Positions 46,703 through 55,874 of a stretch of DNA of 64,000 nt are shown here, in pieces. The notes beneath the pieces were generated by a model. The model saw nothing but the letters and a program-made list of their open reading frames with translations. It did no database searches and was not told the origin of the DNA. Source of the DNA: JACCTU01 sp963737405 (GTDB taxonomy: Bacteria; Actinomycetota; Thermoleophilia; Gaiellales; Gaiellaceae). The translations under genes and the position numbers were made by a program. The first letter of the stretch is position 1. Every line of letters begins with the position of its first letter. The DNA is taken from assembly GCA_963737405.1 (NCBI GenBank), contig CAVTSL010000009.1:124001-188000 (forward strand), read 5' to 3'.

Positions 46703-46975
46703 ATGCCGAGCTACATGGTCGAGACGTACCTCCCGCGGGCCCGCGTTGGAGAGCGGGCTGCACGTGAGCAGCGCGCACGATCTGCGGCAGACGAGCTGAC
46801 GCGCGGCTCAACGCGTGTCCGCTTCGAACGGTCGATTCACGTCCCCGAGGACGAGATCTGCTTCTACGTCTTCGATGCTCCCTCGGGTCGCGACGCCGCG
46901 CTCGCCGCTCAGCGCGCCGAGCTCGACGCGATCCGGGTCGTCGAGGCCGTCGGGGCAGAGAAGGAGGAACTGTGA
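46703..46975 (+). CDS. DUF4242-like small protein
   Basis: 90 residues from an ATG. PSYMVETYLPRARVGERAAR, then STRVRFERSIHVPEDEICFY and VFDAPSGRDAALAAQRAELD fit the DUF4242 pattern (short ferredoxin-like protein with ETYxPR near the start and SxxVPEDExCFxxF). The biochemical role is uncertain. Its stop overlaps the next ATG (about four bases), so it is co-translated with the cupin protein. Confidence 0.7.
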   Translation: MPSYMVETYLPRARVGERAAREQRARSAADELTRGSTRVRFERSIHVPEDEICFYVFDAPSGRDAALAAQRAELDAIRVVEAVGAEKEEL

Positions 46976-47462
46976 AGACACGCATCGCGCTCGTGGCCTC
47001 GATTGCCTTGCTCGCGCCGGCGGCCTTCGTCGCGAGCATCGTGGCGTCGCCTGCGTCCGGCGTCGCCCCGACGCTTCTCGCACGCGGCACGTACGAGGAG
47101 TTCAAGGAGTCCGCTGTCCGCGACTCGCCGGTAGAATTCAAGGCGAAGACGAAGACGCCGATCGACGTCGTCGTCCGGCGGCACGACTATGCGCTCGGCT
47201 CCACGACCGGGTGGCACATGCCATCCCGGTCCGGTGTTCATCACCGTGACGCAGGGTCAGTTGACGTACTACCTGTACGACGACCCGGAACTGCAAGCCG
47301 CACATCGTGTCGGCGGGGCAGGGATTCGTCGACGACGGCCGCGGCCACATCGTCCGCAACGAGTCCGGCCAGACGGCGCAGGACGTGAGCGTCATCATCG
47401 CGCCCGTGGGGCTGGCGTTCCGCGGCGAGCTCACCGCGCCCTCGCCGTACTGCGGGTTCTGA
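46972..47462 (+). CDS. Exported cupin-domain protein (two frameshifts)
   Basis: Starts MKTRIALVASIALLAPAAFV, a signal peptide. The cupin core is split over three frames: DVVVRRHDYALGSTTGWH, then HPGPVFITVTQGQLTYYLYD from about 47222, then KPHIVSAGQGFVDDGRGHIV and DVSVIIAPVGLAFRGELTAP from about 47300. Joined, it gives GWHxHPGPVFITVTQGQLTYY, with the two His and downstream His of a cupin metal site, and about 162 residues. A strong hairpin terminator follows. Ligand unknown. Confidence 0.68.
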
Positions 47463-47477
47463 CCGGGGCTCGCCGAT

Positions 47478-47508
47478 GCCGGGAGCCGGCGCGCCCGGCT
47501 CCCGGCAT
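47478..47508. terminator. Bidirectional hairpin terminator
   Basis: TGCCGGGAGCCGG (47478-47490) and CCGGCTCCCGGCA (47496-47508) form a perfect 13-bp stem with a CGCGC loop, between the convergent cupin and dihydrofolate-reductase-family genes. TTT follows on the plus strand. Confidence 0.75.
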
Positions 47509-47523
47509 TTGGCACCTTCGCAC

Positions 47524-48090
47524 TCACCTCGCTCGCTCGTAGATGAGGACGAGCACGCCGTCTGGCCCGACCGGCTTCGCCTCGGTGAGCCGCCAGTCCG
47601 TCTTCTCCGTCGTCTCACCGAACAGTCGGCGCCCGGTTCCGAGGATCACTGGGAACACCATCAGGTGGAGCTCGTCGACCAGATCGTGCTCCAAGAGCTC
47701 CTGCACGAGCCGGAGGCTCCCAGGAGTCTGGACGATCCCGTCGATCTGCTCCTTCAGGTTGGACGCCTCCTCGACGACGTCGCCCTTGAGGACGGTCGTG
47801 TTGTTCCACTCTGGATTCTCGAGCGTCGACGAGACGACGTACTTGGGCATCGTGTTGAACTTGTCGGCGAACTCGTTCTCGCGCTTTGGCCAAGCGTCAG
47901 CGAAGCTCTCGTACGTCACGCGTCCGATCAGCAGCGCCTCGCTCTCCAACGTCTCGTCGAGCTTGAACTGATCCCCGTCCTCGCCGCGCTCGAACGCGAA
48001 GCTCCAACCCGGGTACTTGAAATCCTCGCCGCCCGGCGCTTGCATCACGCCGTCGAGCGAAACGAACTCGGTCACGACCAACTTGCCCAT
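47524..48090 (-). CDS. Dihydrofolate reductase family protein (RibD C-terminal type)
   Basis: 188 residues from an ATG with AAAGGAGA upstream. MGKLVVTEFVSLDGVMQAPG is the standard start of this family; EALLIGRVTYESFADAWPKR, KYVVSSTLENPEWNNTTVLK, TPGSLRLVQELLEHDLVDEL and LMVFPVILGTGRRLFGETTE are all typical. These proteins share the DHFR fold and bind NADPH, but most are not the folate-cycle enzyme; their substrate is usually unknown. Intact. Confidence 0.88.
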   Translation of the reverse strand: MGKLVVTEFVSLDGVMQAPGGEDFKYPGWSFAFERGEDGDQFKLDETLESEALLIGRVTYESFADAWPKRENEFADKFNTMPKYVVSSTLENPEWNNTTVLKGDVVEEASNLKEQIDGIVQTPGSLRLVQELLEHDLVDELHLMVFPVILGTGRRLFGETTEKTDWRLTEAKPVGPDGVLVLIYERAR

Positions 48091-48197
48091 CAGGGTCTCC
48101 TTTGTGCGGTGTCGGCGTTAAGACCTCCTGACGGAGTCAAACTCATCGTCATCTCTCGCGGATCTTCCGGATCGATGTGTTCTGCACGGCAGGAGAG

Positions 48198-48581
48198 CTA
48201 CAGCGCCTTCGCGTTGATCTCGATCACGTGCCCGTCCGGATCGACGATGTAGAGCTGCGGGAAGCCGGTGACGGAGTGGCGGTCGACCTTGGCCTCCATC
48301 CCCTCGGAGCGGAGGAGCTCGAGTGCCCGCTCGAAGCTCTCGACCCTGATCGCAAAGTGCGCGTCGCGCGACTCGATGCGCGCGTCCTGTCGAAACGTTC
48401 CGCCGCCGTCTGCGATCAGATGGAGCTGGCCGTCGCCGAGCGAGTACCACGCGCCGGGGAAGCCGAACGGCGGGCGCTCGATCTCCTCCAGCCCGAGCAG
48501 CCCGCCGTAGAAGCGCTTCGACCGCTCGAGGTCGCGGACGGGGATGGTGACGTGGTGCAGCGACTCGACGTCGAAAGACAT
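48198..48581 (-). CDS. VOC family (glyoxalase/dioxygenase-like) protein
   Basis: 127 residues from an ATG. SLHHVTIPVRDLERSKRFYG, FGFPGAWYSLGDGQLHLIAD, and DAHFAIRVESFERALELLRS then QLYIVDPDGHVIEINAK give both halves of the VOC fold, with metal ligands His (HHVTIPV), His (LHLIAD) and Glu (VIEINA). It resembles catechol-dioxygenase-like and fosfomycin-resistance-like members; the substrate is not evident. TAAGTT eight bases before the ATG may be the -10. Confidence 0.88.
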   Translation of the reverse strand: MSFDVESLHHVTIPVRDLERSKRFYGGLLGLEEIERPPFGFPGAWYSLGDGQLHLIADGGGTFRQDARIESRDAHFAIRVESFERALELLRSEGMEAKVDRHSVTGFPQLYIVDPDGHVIEINAKAL

Positions 48582-48675
48582 GTATGGCCAACTTAGCGCC
48601 GACGCGCGATCGATTGAAGTCGCCTTGCGGCCCTGCCATCATCGGCGAGAGACTCGATTCAGAGGGGGCGCGCCG

Positions 48676-50067
48676 GTGTCGACACAACGGCCGTCGAGCG
48701 GTTCGGTTCGGAGCGGGGGTGAAACGCCTCCCGGGATCTTCATCTGCTACCGCAAGAAGGACTCACCTGGACAGGCGCTACGCGTCTACCGCCTGCTCAG
48801 CACGGCGTTCGGCGACGAGCGGATCTCGATGGACGTCACCATCCCGCCGAGCGTCGACTTCGTCGAGTGGATCGAGCAGCGGGTCGGCACCGCCGGCGTG
48901 ATGGTGCCGATCATCGGCCGCACGTGGCTGGAAACCGACGCGACGGGGCGCCCCCGGATCCACGACGCCGACGACTTCGTGCGCAACGAGATCGCCGCGG
49001 CGCTCAAGCGCGGCATCGTCGTGCTCCCGGTTCTCGTCGACGGTGCAGAGATGCCGAGCGACGACGACCTCCCTGTGGACCTCGCGCAGCTCCCACGTCG
49101 CCAGGCCCATCACCTCAGAAGCGACGCCGACTGGCAGAGCAGCGAGAACAGGCTCGTCGAGACGGTGGCCGGTCTCCTCCGCGAGCCCGTGCCGGGTCCG
49201 GGTCCCGCGCCGCCACCGCCCCCGCCGCCTCCGCAACGCTGGGCGGGCCTCGTGGCGACCGGTCTCGTCGGAGCGGCGCTGCTCGTCGTCGGGCTCGTCC
49301 TGCTCTGGCAGGACTTCATCACGCCCGGCTTCAAGTTCCTTCCCGACGGAGTCCCGGCCGGGGTCTTCACGTCGCTCGCCCCGCTGGGCGTGCTCGCGGG
49401 CGCGCTCCTGGCGCTTGCCCTCGTGAGCCGCGAAGCCACGACGACGTGGCTGCGGGTGGGCCTGCTGGCCGGCTTCGCGGTCGAGGCCGCCGCCAAAGGC
49501 CTCAGCCTGCTCGGCAGCTCCTCGTCGCGGGTCCAGGGCGGCGGGCTCCTGTGGCTCTTCGGTGGCGCGACGCTCGCGGTCACAGCCGGGATTGCCGCAA
49601 GGCACCTGTCCAAGAGCACTCCGGCGGAACCGTCGGACCAGCCGATGTACGGCCCCACGGCGGTCGTCGCGCTGATCGGCGCCGCGATGCTCGTCGTCGG
49701 CGCCTTGATCCCGTTCAACCTCGAGAACGGAACCACCGACAGGATCGTCGCCAAGCTGGACTGGCTCGCGGTGGATCCGATCGCAACCGCGATCGCGGTC
49801 GTCGTCGCGGTCGGCTTGCTGCTCGCTCGCCGGCGCGCGCTCGCGGCAGGCCTGCTCCTCGCGCTCGGCATCTGCAGCGCGCTGCTCTGGGTGCGCTACG
49901 TCGGGATCCCGGTGGCCCAGTGGTCGACGAACGAGAACGTCGCGTCTCCGCAGGCAGGCGGCTTCGTCGGTCTCGCCGGCAGCGCGCTCGTCTTCTGCGC
50001 CGGCTGGCGCCTGGCCGTCGTGCGGCGCGTCGGCGTTCCCGCCGCGACGCCCCTACCGACGTCGTAG
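48676..50067 (+). CDS. TIR-domain protein with about eight membrane helices
   Basis: 463 residues from a GTG. Residues 18-155 are a bacterial TIR domain: GIFICYRKKDSPGQALRVYR, AFGDERISMDVTIPPSVDFV, GVMVPIIGRTWLETDATGRP and DADDFVRNEIAAALKRGIVV, which contains the conserved Glu (Glu105). A Pro-rich hinge (GPAPPPPPPPPQRW) follows, then about eight hydrophobic helices (LVATGLVGAALLVVGLVLLW, LGVLAGALLALALVSREATT, TAVVALIGAAMLVVGALIPF, AAGLLLALGICSALLWVRYV). TIR domains bind or cleave NAD in immune signalling. A TIR-plus-membrane protein could be a stress or anti-phage effector, but no companion defence gene is seen. Confidence 0.82.
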   Translation: MSTQRPSSGSVRSGGETPPGIFICYRKKDSPGQALRVYRLLSTAFGDERISMDVTIPPSVDFVEWIEQRVGTAGVMVPIIGRTWLETDATGRPRIHDADDFVRNEIAAALKRGIVVLPVLVDGAEMPSDDDLPVDLAQLPRRQAHHLRSDADWQSSENRLVETVAGLLREPVPGPGPAPPPPPPPPQRWAGLVATGLVGAALLVVGLVLLWQDFITPGFKFLPDGVPAGVFTSLAPLGVLAGALLALALVSREATTTWLRVGLLAGFAVEAAAKGLSLLGSSSSRVQGGGLLWLFGGATLAVTAGIAARHLSKSTPAEPSDQPMYGPTAVVALIGAAMLVVGALIPFNLENGTTDRIVAKLDWLAVDPIATAIAVVVAVGLLLARRRALAAGLLLALGICSALLWVRYVGIPVAQWSTNENVASPQAGGFVGLAGSALVFCAGWRLAVVRRVGVPAATPLPTS

Positions 50068-50072
50068 CCGGC

Positions 50073-50865
50073 CTATCCGACCACCGCTCGCACGAGCGGC
50101 GCGTATCCGGCGCTGTTGCCGCTTCGGTTCGGGTGGTAGCTCTCCGTCGTGTTGAAGATGTTCAGCCCGTTCAGCCACGAGCTCGACGAACAGACCGCGT
50201 GCGTCGAGAACGGGGCCAGCGCGCTCTTGTACGTGAACAAGAAGGCCGCGGCGCGCGCGCCGATCACGCCGTCGAGCGCGTCCGCGAGCTGGTTGGCCTT
50301 CGCGCGTTCCGTCGAGCTGATCCCGAACGTGCCGAGACAGCCACTGCTCTGGAAGATCCGCGGATAGCCGAGCACGACCACACGCGCGCCGGGCGCCGCC
50401 TGGTTCCTGATCGCGGTGTAGACGGTGTCGAGTCGACTGTTGAGCACGGTCGCCAGTGACGCGCGCGTCGAATCGAGCGCCGCCGAGCAGTCGCTGAGCG
50501 TGCACTGCACGATCAGATCGGCGAAGTGGATGTCGTTCCCGCCGATCGTGACCGAGACGATCGAGGTGGTGGCGGTCACCGCCTGGATCTGGCTCGCCAT
50601 CACGTCGGACGTCGTCGCGCCCGAGCAGGCGACGAAGGCGAGCGTCGTGTCCGGCCGCTGCTGCGACACGAGGTAGGGATAGGCGTAGACGCTGCGCTTG
50701 CACGAGCTCGAGAGCGTGTAGCTGCCGGTGCCGACACCGGACGAGAAGCTGTCGCCGAGGGCGACGTAGCGATCGGCGGCCGCCGCGCCTGGCCGGCGCG
50801 GCGAGCACGAGCAGCGAGCAAGCGAGCGCGATCAGGCGCGCGACTCGCGAGGACAGGGACCCCAT
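50073..50865 (-). CDS. SGNH/GDSL family secreted esterase (one frameshift)
   Basis: About 263 residues from an ATG with GAGGAGG upstream. Signal peptide GSLSSRVARLIALACSLLVL then AAPA. At about 50790 the frame shifts; the next frame reads RYVALGDSFSSGVGTGSYTL (block I with catalytic Ser), RPDTTLAFVACSGATTSDVM, VSVTIGGNDIHFADLIVQCT (block III, GxND) and ESYHPNRSGNSAGYAPLVRA (block V with the catalytic His). Three Cys pairs are likely (SSCKRS, CTLSDC, GCLG). It is an exported SGNH hydrolase acting on esters such as lipids. Confidence 0.82.
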
Positions 50866-50929
50866 CACGAACCTCCTCTTGGCGGCATTTCGACCCCGGT
50901 TCGTCACTCTCTCAGAATCGACGCCGGCG

Positions 50930-51307
50930 TCAAGCTTCCCGGATCTTCCAGAAGCTGTCCTTCCGCGCGATCTTGCCGTTGGCGTCGAACGTCCAGAGGT
51001 CGCAGCCCCGAACGTCGATCAGCTCACCGTCGACGGTGGTGCCGCTGATCGTCCACTCGGAGACGCCGCGATTGCCGCAGGCGAAGTGGACGTCGTCGCC
51101 GTAGTGCACGTCCGGGATGCCTTCGAAGCGCGCCGCCAGGCCGCGTCGCACCTCCTCCTTCCCGACGAAGCGGCGGCCCCAGCGGTCGGGCCCACGCGGA
51201 GTCTCGAAGACACAGTCCTCGGCGAAGTGGGACATGATCGCGTCGAGGTCGTGCTCGTTGAAGGCCGCGAGCACTCGGCGAAGCATCTGCTCGAGTTCCG
51301 AGGACAT
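50930..51307 (-). CDS. SnoaL-like / NTF2-fold protein
   Basis: 125 residues from an ATG with AAAGGAGA upstream. MSSELEQMLRRVLAAFNEHD, DAIMSHFAEDCVFETPRGPD, RFVGKEEVRRGLAARFEGIP, DVHYGDDVHFACGNRGVSEW and DLWTFDANGKIARKDSFWKI are typical of the polyketide-cyclase-like (SnoaL) family. The barrel could be catalytic or ligand-binding; the partner is not known. It is divergent from the MerR regulator, which may control it. Confidence 0.85.
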   Translation of the reverse strand: MSSELEQMLRRVLAAFNEHDLDAIMSHFAEDCVFETPRGPDRWGRRFVGKEEVRRGLAARFEGIPDVHYGDDVHFACGNRGVSEWTISGTTVDGELIDVRGCDLWTFDANGKIARKDSFWKIREA

Positions 51308-51363
51308 CCCATCTCCTTTGTGCTGAGCGACGTCTTGACCTTGCCCCAAGGGCAGGCCATACG

Positions 51364-52229
51364 GTGACGACGGTGCATGACGTCTCGACAGCCGTGGTTA
51401 CCCTCGAGCGGGTGGCCGACCCACTGCTCAGCATCGGCGAGTTCTCCCGCCGCTCCCGGCTCTCGCCGAAGGCGCTGCGTCTGTACGAACGCCGCGGGCT
51501 CCTGCTTCCGGCGCACGTCGATGCAGACACCAGGTACCGCGGCTACCGCGAGAGCCAGCTCCCGACCGCTCGGCTGATCGCGCTGCTGCGCGGCCTCGAC
51601 ATGCCGCTCGCGGTCGTCGCCGAGCTCGTCGCGGCGTCGGAAGCCGAGCGCGTCCGCGTCCTCGACGAGCTACTGGGCTCACGAGGAGGCGCGCGTCGCT
51701 TCCCAACGCCGGCTCGTCGCGCACCTCCGAATCCAACTCGCAGGAGAAGAAGGGAGCTACGACATGTATGAGGTTCGCGAACGTGACATTCCGGAGCAGG
51801 CAGTGCTGGCCGAACAGCGACACGTGCTCGTTCCGGATCTGCCGGACTGGATCGCGGCCGCAGCGAACGCGACTGGTGGACGCCGCCGACGCGCACGGCG
51901 GGGTCGCCGGGCCGATGTTCGTGATCTTTCACGGCGAGGTCAGCGAGGACAGCGACGGCCCCGTCGAGGTCTGCATACCGGTGCACGCCGAGCCGCGGAC
52001 CGGCGGCGATGTCCTGCGAAGTGAGCCCGCGCACCGCGAGGCGTACGTGAGGATCACGAAGGCCGACGTGGCCTACCCGCAGATCCTTTCGGCCTACCAG
52101 GCGGTCGAGCAGTGGATCCGGACACAGGCCAAGACCTCGGCGGGCTCGCCGCGCGAGGTGTACTTCGCGGATTGGGATGCGTCGGCTCCGACCGACGAGG
52201 TCTGCGACATCGCGTTCCCCGTCGCATGA
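51364..52229 (+). CDS. MerR-family regulator with GyrI-like effector domain (two frameshifts)
   Basis: About 288 residues. HTH: LLSIGEFSRRSRLSPKALRL, YERRGLLLPAHVDADTRYRG, YRESQLPTARLIALLRGLDM. After LDEL the frame shifts (about 51680) to HEEARVASQRRLVAHLRIQL and MYEVRERDIPEQAVLAEQRH, and again (about 51885) to RLVDAADAHGGVAGPMFVIF, VEVCIPVHAEPRTGGDVLRS and AYQAVEQWIRTQAKTSAGSP, the GyrI-like ligand domain. It resembles BltR/TipA-type multidrug-sensing regulators. The start may be the GTG at 51364 or further in. Confidence 0.78.
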
Positions 52230-52270
52230 CGTCATCGGGGTCGCGCGGGAGGTGGTGCAACCGAGGCTCC

Positions 52271-52276
52271 TAGACT
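52271..52276 (+). promoter_or_regulatory. -10-like TAGACT, leaderless start for cyclase-ATPase
   Basis: TAGACT is followed by six bases (GACGTC) and the ATG at 52283. Confidence 0.4.
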
Positions 52277-52282
52277 GACGTC

Positions 52283-55200
52283 ATGTCGGTCTGGACCTGC
52301 GAGAGCTGCGGCAACACCAACCCCGAGGGGACGCGCTTCTGCGGGCACTGCGGTGCGGCCGCCGCCGAGGGGAGCGCGAGCGACGCGAACGTCACCGCAG
52401 CGCTCCGCAGCTTCGTCGCCGGTGCGGTTGCGGACCGCCTGGTCGAAGCCGGCGGCACGCTGCCCGAGGAACGGCGGCTGATCACTGCGCTGTTCGCGGA
52501 CGTCTCCGGATTCACCGCGCTCGCGGACCGCCTCGACCCCGAGCAGCTGCTGGAGGTCATCGATCCCGTGATCGCCGAGCTGAGCAGCATCGTCGGCCGC
52601 TACGAGGGCTACGTCGAGAAGTTCGCCGGCGATGCCCTCCTCGCGCTCTTCGGCGCTCCGGTCGCGCACGACGACGACGCCGTCCGCGCGCTGCTCGTCG
52701 CCGAGGAGATGCACGCGCGGCTCGCCGAGCTCTGCCCGCAGCTGCCGCACCAGCCCGAGCTCACGCTGCACGTCGGCGTCAACTCGGGCCACGGGATCGC
52801 GCGCGTCCTCGGCAGCGAGGCGCGGATGGACTACGCCGTGCTCGGCGACTCCGTGATCCTCGCGCAACGGCTCGAGTCTGCGGCGCCGACCGGCGAGACG
52901 TACGTGAGCGAGCTGACCGTCCGGTTGACCGAGGACGCCTTCGAGTTCGAGCCCGTGGGCGAGCTGACGCTGAAGGGAAAGGCCGAGCCGGTTCTCGCGT
53001 GGCGGCTGAAGGGGAAGCGTCGGCACGAGCCGCGGCTGACGGCGGCGCCGATGATCGGCCGCGCCGAGGAGCTCGTCCAGGTCGTGTCCGCGCTGCCGAC
53101 CGACGGCGGCGGCTCGGTGATCACGATCGTCGGCGAAGCAGGTGTCGGCAAGTCCAGGCTCATCGACGCGGCGCAGGCCAAGGCCGGCGAGCTCGGCGTC
53201 CGCTGGCTCGAGACCAGGTGTCTCTCGTACGGCGCCGCCTTGGCCTACTGGCCGGTCGCTGATCTCCTCCGACAGCTCGACGCGACGGATGCCGATCCGC
53301 ACTTCGCACGACTGACCGACGCCGAAGGCCAGGACGAAGTCGCCGACCTGGCACCGGAGGCATTCCGCAAGGGCCTGCACGCAGCCTTCCGACGGTGGCT
53401 CCAGGACATCGCGCTCGACAACCCGACGGTGGTCGTGATCGAGGACGTTCACTGGATCGACCCGTCGACGCTTGCGCTCCTCGGCGAGCTGGTCGAGGTC
53501 ACCCGGGACGCGCCGCTCACGCTCTGCCTCGTCGCGCGGCCGGAGGCCGCCGAACGTCTGGCCGCGTTGGCCGCAGCCGCGCTCTCGCGAAGCGAGGTGG
53601 AGCTGGAAGTGCTGGACGCGGACGGGGTCGCCTCGCTCGTCGCGGCGACTCTGGGCGGACCGGCACCGGAGGAGCTGGACGCCTTCGTGACCGCACGCAG
53701 CGCGGGGAATCCGCTCTTCGTTCGCGAGCTCACGCGGTCGCTCGTCGACAGCGGCACACTCGCCGCCGTCGGCGGAACCTGGCAGCTCGCCCCCGGATGG
53801 GACACGCGTCGAGTGCCGCCGACGGTCGAAAGCGCGATTGCCGCTCGGATCGACCTCCTCCCCCGCACGACCGGTGCCGTCCTCGTGACCGCGTCGGTGA
53901 TCGGGCGGCGGGTCTCACTGCCGTTGCTGCGCGACGTCCTCGAGCAGCCGGGCGACCTCGGCGCGTCGGTCGACGAGCTCGTCTCGCGCGGGTTCCTCGA
54001 GCGGATGCAGACGGACGGCGAGGAACGGGTCGCGTTCCATCACGCGCTCGTGCAGGACGTCGCCTACTCGCGACTCCTCCGGCGCCGGCTTCGCGAGGTC
54101 CACCTGCGCGTCGCCGAGGCCGCCGAGGCGCGCTACGGCGCCGGCGACGACACGATCGACCTCCTCGCGCGGCACCTCTACCTCGGAGGCGCGCCACGCG
54201 CCGTCGAATATCTCGTCCGCGCCGGCGAACGCGCGAAGAGCCTCTTCGCGAACGACGAGGCGATCCTCCACTTCGGGCGCGCCGCGGAGCTCGCACCGAA
54301 CGATGTCTCACACCGGCTCGAGCTGGCCGACCTGCACGAGCTCGTCGGCGACTACGACCGGGCGCTGGAGCTGTACGACGAGGTGCGATCGGAGACCGGC
54401 GACGTCCGCGCCTGGAGCGGCGCCGCGTCGACGCTCCGCAAGCGCGGCCGGTACGAGGACGCGCTCGAGGTCGTCGACGAGGCGTTCGCCTCCGAGAGCC
54501 TTCGCGGCACGGATCTGACGCCGCTCTGGGTCGAGCAGGGCTGGACGCTGTCGGTCCTCGGGCGCGTCGAGCAGGCGATCGACGTGTTGAACGCGGGCCT
54601 GGAGGCCGCTCCCCGACGAGACACACCGGTGGCCGGGCAGCTGCTGTTCCAGCTGGCCCGCGCCGAGAAGCTCTCGGGCCGCGCCGAGGCAGCGCTCACG
54701 CACGCAGGCGAGGCGGAGGCGATCTTCGAGCGCGACAACGACCTGCGCCACCTCGCGACCGCGCTCCGCATCTCCGGCGACGCGTACCTGGCGCTCGGGC
54801 GCCTCGACGAGGCGGCGACCGCACTCGGCCGCGGCCTCGAGCTCGCCGAACGTGTGGGCAACGCGGAGGAGGTCGGCGGCTGTCTGCTGAACCTCGGCGC
54901 CGTCGAGCACGAGCGAGGGAACTACGAGGCGGCGGCCTCGTATCACCGCCGCGCCATGGAGGTGTTCGAGCGCATCGACCACGCGACGGGACGCACGCAG
55001 GCGACCGCCAACCTCGCGTGGGCGCTGGGCGAGGCCGGCGAGCACGAGGAAGCGCTCGTCTGGTGCGACCGCGCGCTCGAGCTGGCGCGAACGTACGACC
55101 ACGCGGCCTCGATCGCCGACGTCACCGACACGATCGCCTCGATCCATCTCGCGAAGGGCGAGTACGCCGAGGCCGAGCGTCGCGCCGAGGAGGCCGCCGA

Positions 55201-55342
55201 GCTCTATCTCGCGATCGCGGCCGTACCGCAGGCCGCACGCTCGCTCGACATCGCCGCCGAGGCGTGTGCCCGCTGGGGCGAAGAGGAGCGGGCCCGCGCC
55301 ATCCGGCAACGGGCCCGCAGTCTGGTCGGTTCGCCTGTCTAG
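52283..55342 (+). CDS. Zinc ribbon - class III nucleotide cyclase - ATPase - TPR protein
   Basis: 1019 residues, intact. Residues 6-23: zinc ribbon with Cys6, Cys9, Cys20, Cys23. Residues 63-245: class III cyclase homology domain, with metal Asp73 (ALFADVSGFTALADRLD) and Asp117 (YVEKFAGDALLALFGAP, Lys113), Asp183 and Arg196, but Ile192 in place of the transition-state Asn (DYAVLGDSVILAQRLES). Residues 284-291: Walker A GEAGVGKS; TVVVIEDVHWIDPSTLALLG is Walker B. Residues 640-1010: TPR-like helical repeats (YDRALELYDEVRSETGDVRA, YLALGRLDEAATALGRGLEL). Such fusions are frequent in actinobacteria, with ligands unknown. The missing Asn suggests weak or no cyclase activity. Confidence 0.9.
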   Translation: MSVWTCESCGNTNPEGTRFCGHCGAAAAEGSASDANVTAALRSFVAGAVADRLVEAGGTLPEERRLITALFADVSGFTALADRLDPEQLLEVIDPVIAELSSIVGRYEGYVEKFAGDALLALFGAPVAHDDDAVRALLVAEEMHARLAELCPQLPHQPELTLHVGVNSGHGIARVLGSEARMDYAVLGDSVILAQRLESAAPTGETYVSELTVRLTEDAFEFEPVGELTLKGKAEPVLAWRLKGKRRHEPRLTAAPMIGRAEELVQVVSALPTDGGGSVITIVGEAGVGKSRLIDAAQAKAGELGVRWLETRCLSYGAALAYWPVADLLRQLDATDADPHFARLTDAEGQDEVADLAPEAFRKGLHAAFRRWLQDIALDNPTVVVIEDVHWIDPSTLALLGELVEVTRDAPLTLCLVARPEAAERLAALAAAALSRSEVELEVLDADGVASLVAATLGGPAPEELDAFVTARSAGNPLFVRELTRSLVDSGTLAAVGGTWQLAPGWDTRRVPPTVESAIAARIDLLPRTTGAVLVTASVIGRRVSLPLLRDVLEQPGDLGASVDELVSRGFLERMQTDGEERVAFHHALVQDVAYSRLLRRRLREVHLRVAEAAEARYGAGDDTIDLLARHLYLGGAPRAVEYLVRAGERAKSLFANDEAILHFGRAAELAPNDVSHRLELADLHELVGDYDRALELYDEVRSETGDVRAWSGAASTLRKRGRYEDALEVVDEAFASESLRGTDLTPLWVEQGWTLSVLGRVEQAIDVLNAGLEAAPRRDTPVAGQLLFQLARAEKLSGRAEAALTHAGEAEAIFERDNDLRHLATALRISGDAYLALGRLDEAATALGRGLELAERVGNAEEVGGCLLNLGAVEHERGNYEAAASYHRRAMEVFERIDHATGRTQATANLAWALGEAGEHEEALVWCDRALELARTYDHAASIADVTDTIASIHLAKGEYAEAERRAEEAAELYLAIAAVPQAARSLDIAAEACARWGEEERARAIRQRARSLVGSPV

Positions 55343-55848
55343 TTGAAGGTCGTGCCGCCCGGCGAGGTGCCGTCGGCCGCCAGCTCCATCGCTCCGGCCG
55401 CGGTCGAGCACCGGCCGCGGCTGTCGTAGCCCGCAAGGTCGCGGACCTTCAGGCGATAGATGGTCAACGCACAGACGTAGATCGTGTCGTCCTTCGCGCG
55501 CGACACATCGATGCCTTCGCCCGTCGGCCCGGCGAACTCGAGCGCGGTGGTGACGCCGTCGCCGCGCATGATCTGCGCGGCGATCGGAAACAGGTCGCCG
55601 TCGTTGTCGTAGATCGCGACGGTGTACAGCCCCTGCGTCAGGCTCGGCGAGAAGAGCGCGACGCGGACGAATGCCCGCTTCGCCGGATCGACCTGGTACC
55701 CGCCGGCCGAAATATCGCCGAACTCGTTCTCCGGCACGATGTCCGCGCCCGGTGGTTCGGCGTCACCGCCGTGGTTCGCCCAAGCGGGAACTGCAATCGC
55801 GAGCGCCAACGCCGCAGTGGCGAGTGCTCCGAATATCAAGCGTCTCAT
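55339..55848 (-). CDS. Secreted hypothetical protein
   Basis: 169 residues from an ATG with GAGGAGGGAGG upstream. Signal peptide MRRLIFGALATAALALAIAV then PAWA. The mature part is beta-rich (FGDISAGGYQVDPAKRAFVR, VALFSPSLTQGLYTVAIYDN, DGVTTALEFAGPTGEGIDVS) with two Cys (YVCALTIY, GRCSTAAG) that could pair. It overlaps the stop of the cyclase gene by four bases on the opposite strand. Follows, on the minus strand, the large TolB-like gene. Role unknown. Confidence 0.65.
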   Translation of the reverse strand: MRRLIFGALATAALALAIAVPAWANHGGDAEPPGADIVPENEFGDISAGGYQVDPAKRAFVRVALFSPSLTQGLYTVAIYDNDGDLFPIAAQIMRGDGVTTALEFAGPTGEGIDVSRAKDDTIYVCALTIYRLKVRDLAGYDSRGRCSTAAGAMELAADGTSPGGTTFN

Positions 55849-55874
55849 CTTCCTCCCTCCTCGTGGGACCCGGT

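Noticed and set aside
47524..48090. Folate-cycle dihydrofolate reductase to partner ThyX
   Set aside because: The sequence is of the RibD-C-like family (VTEFVSLDGVMQAPGG), which usually does not include the true FolA enzyme.
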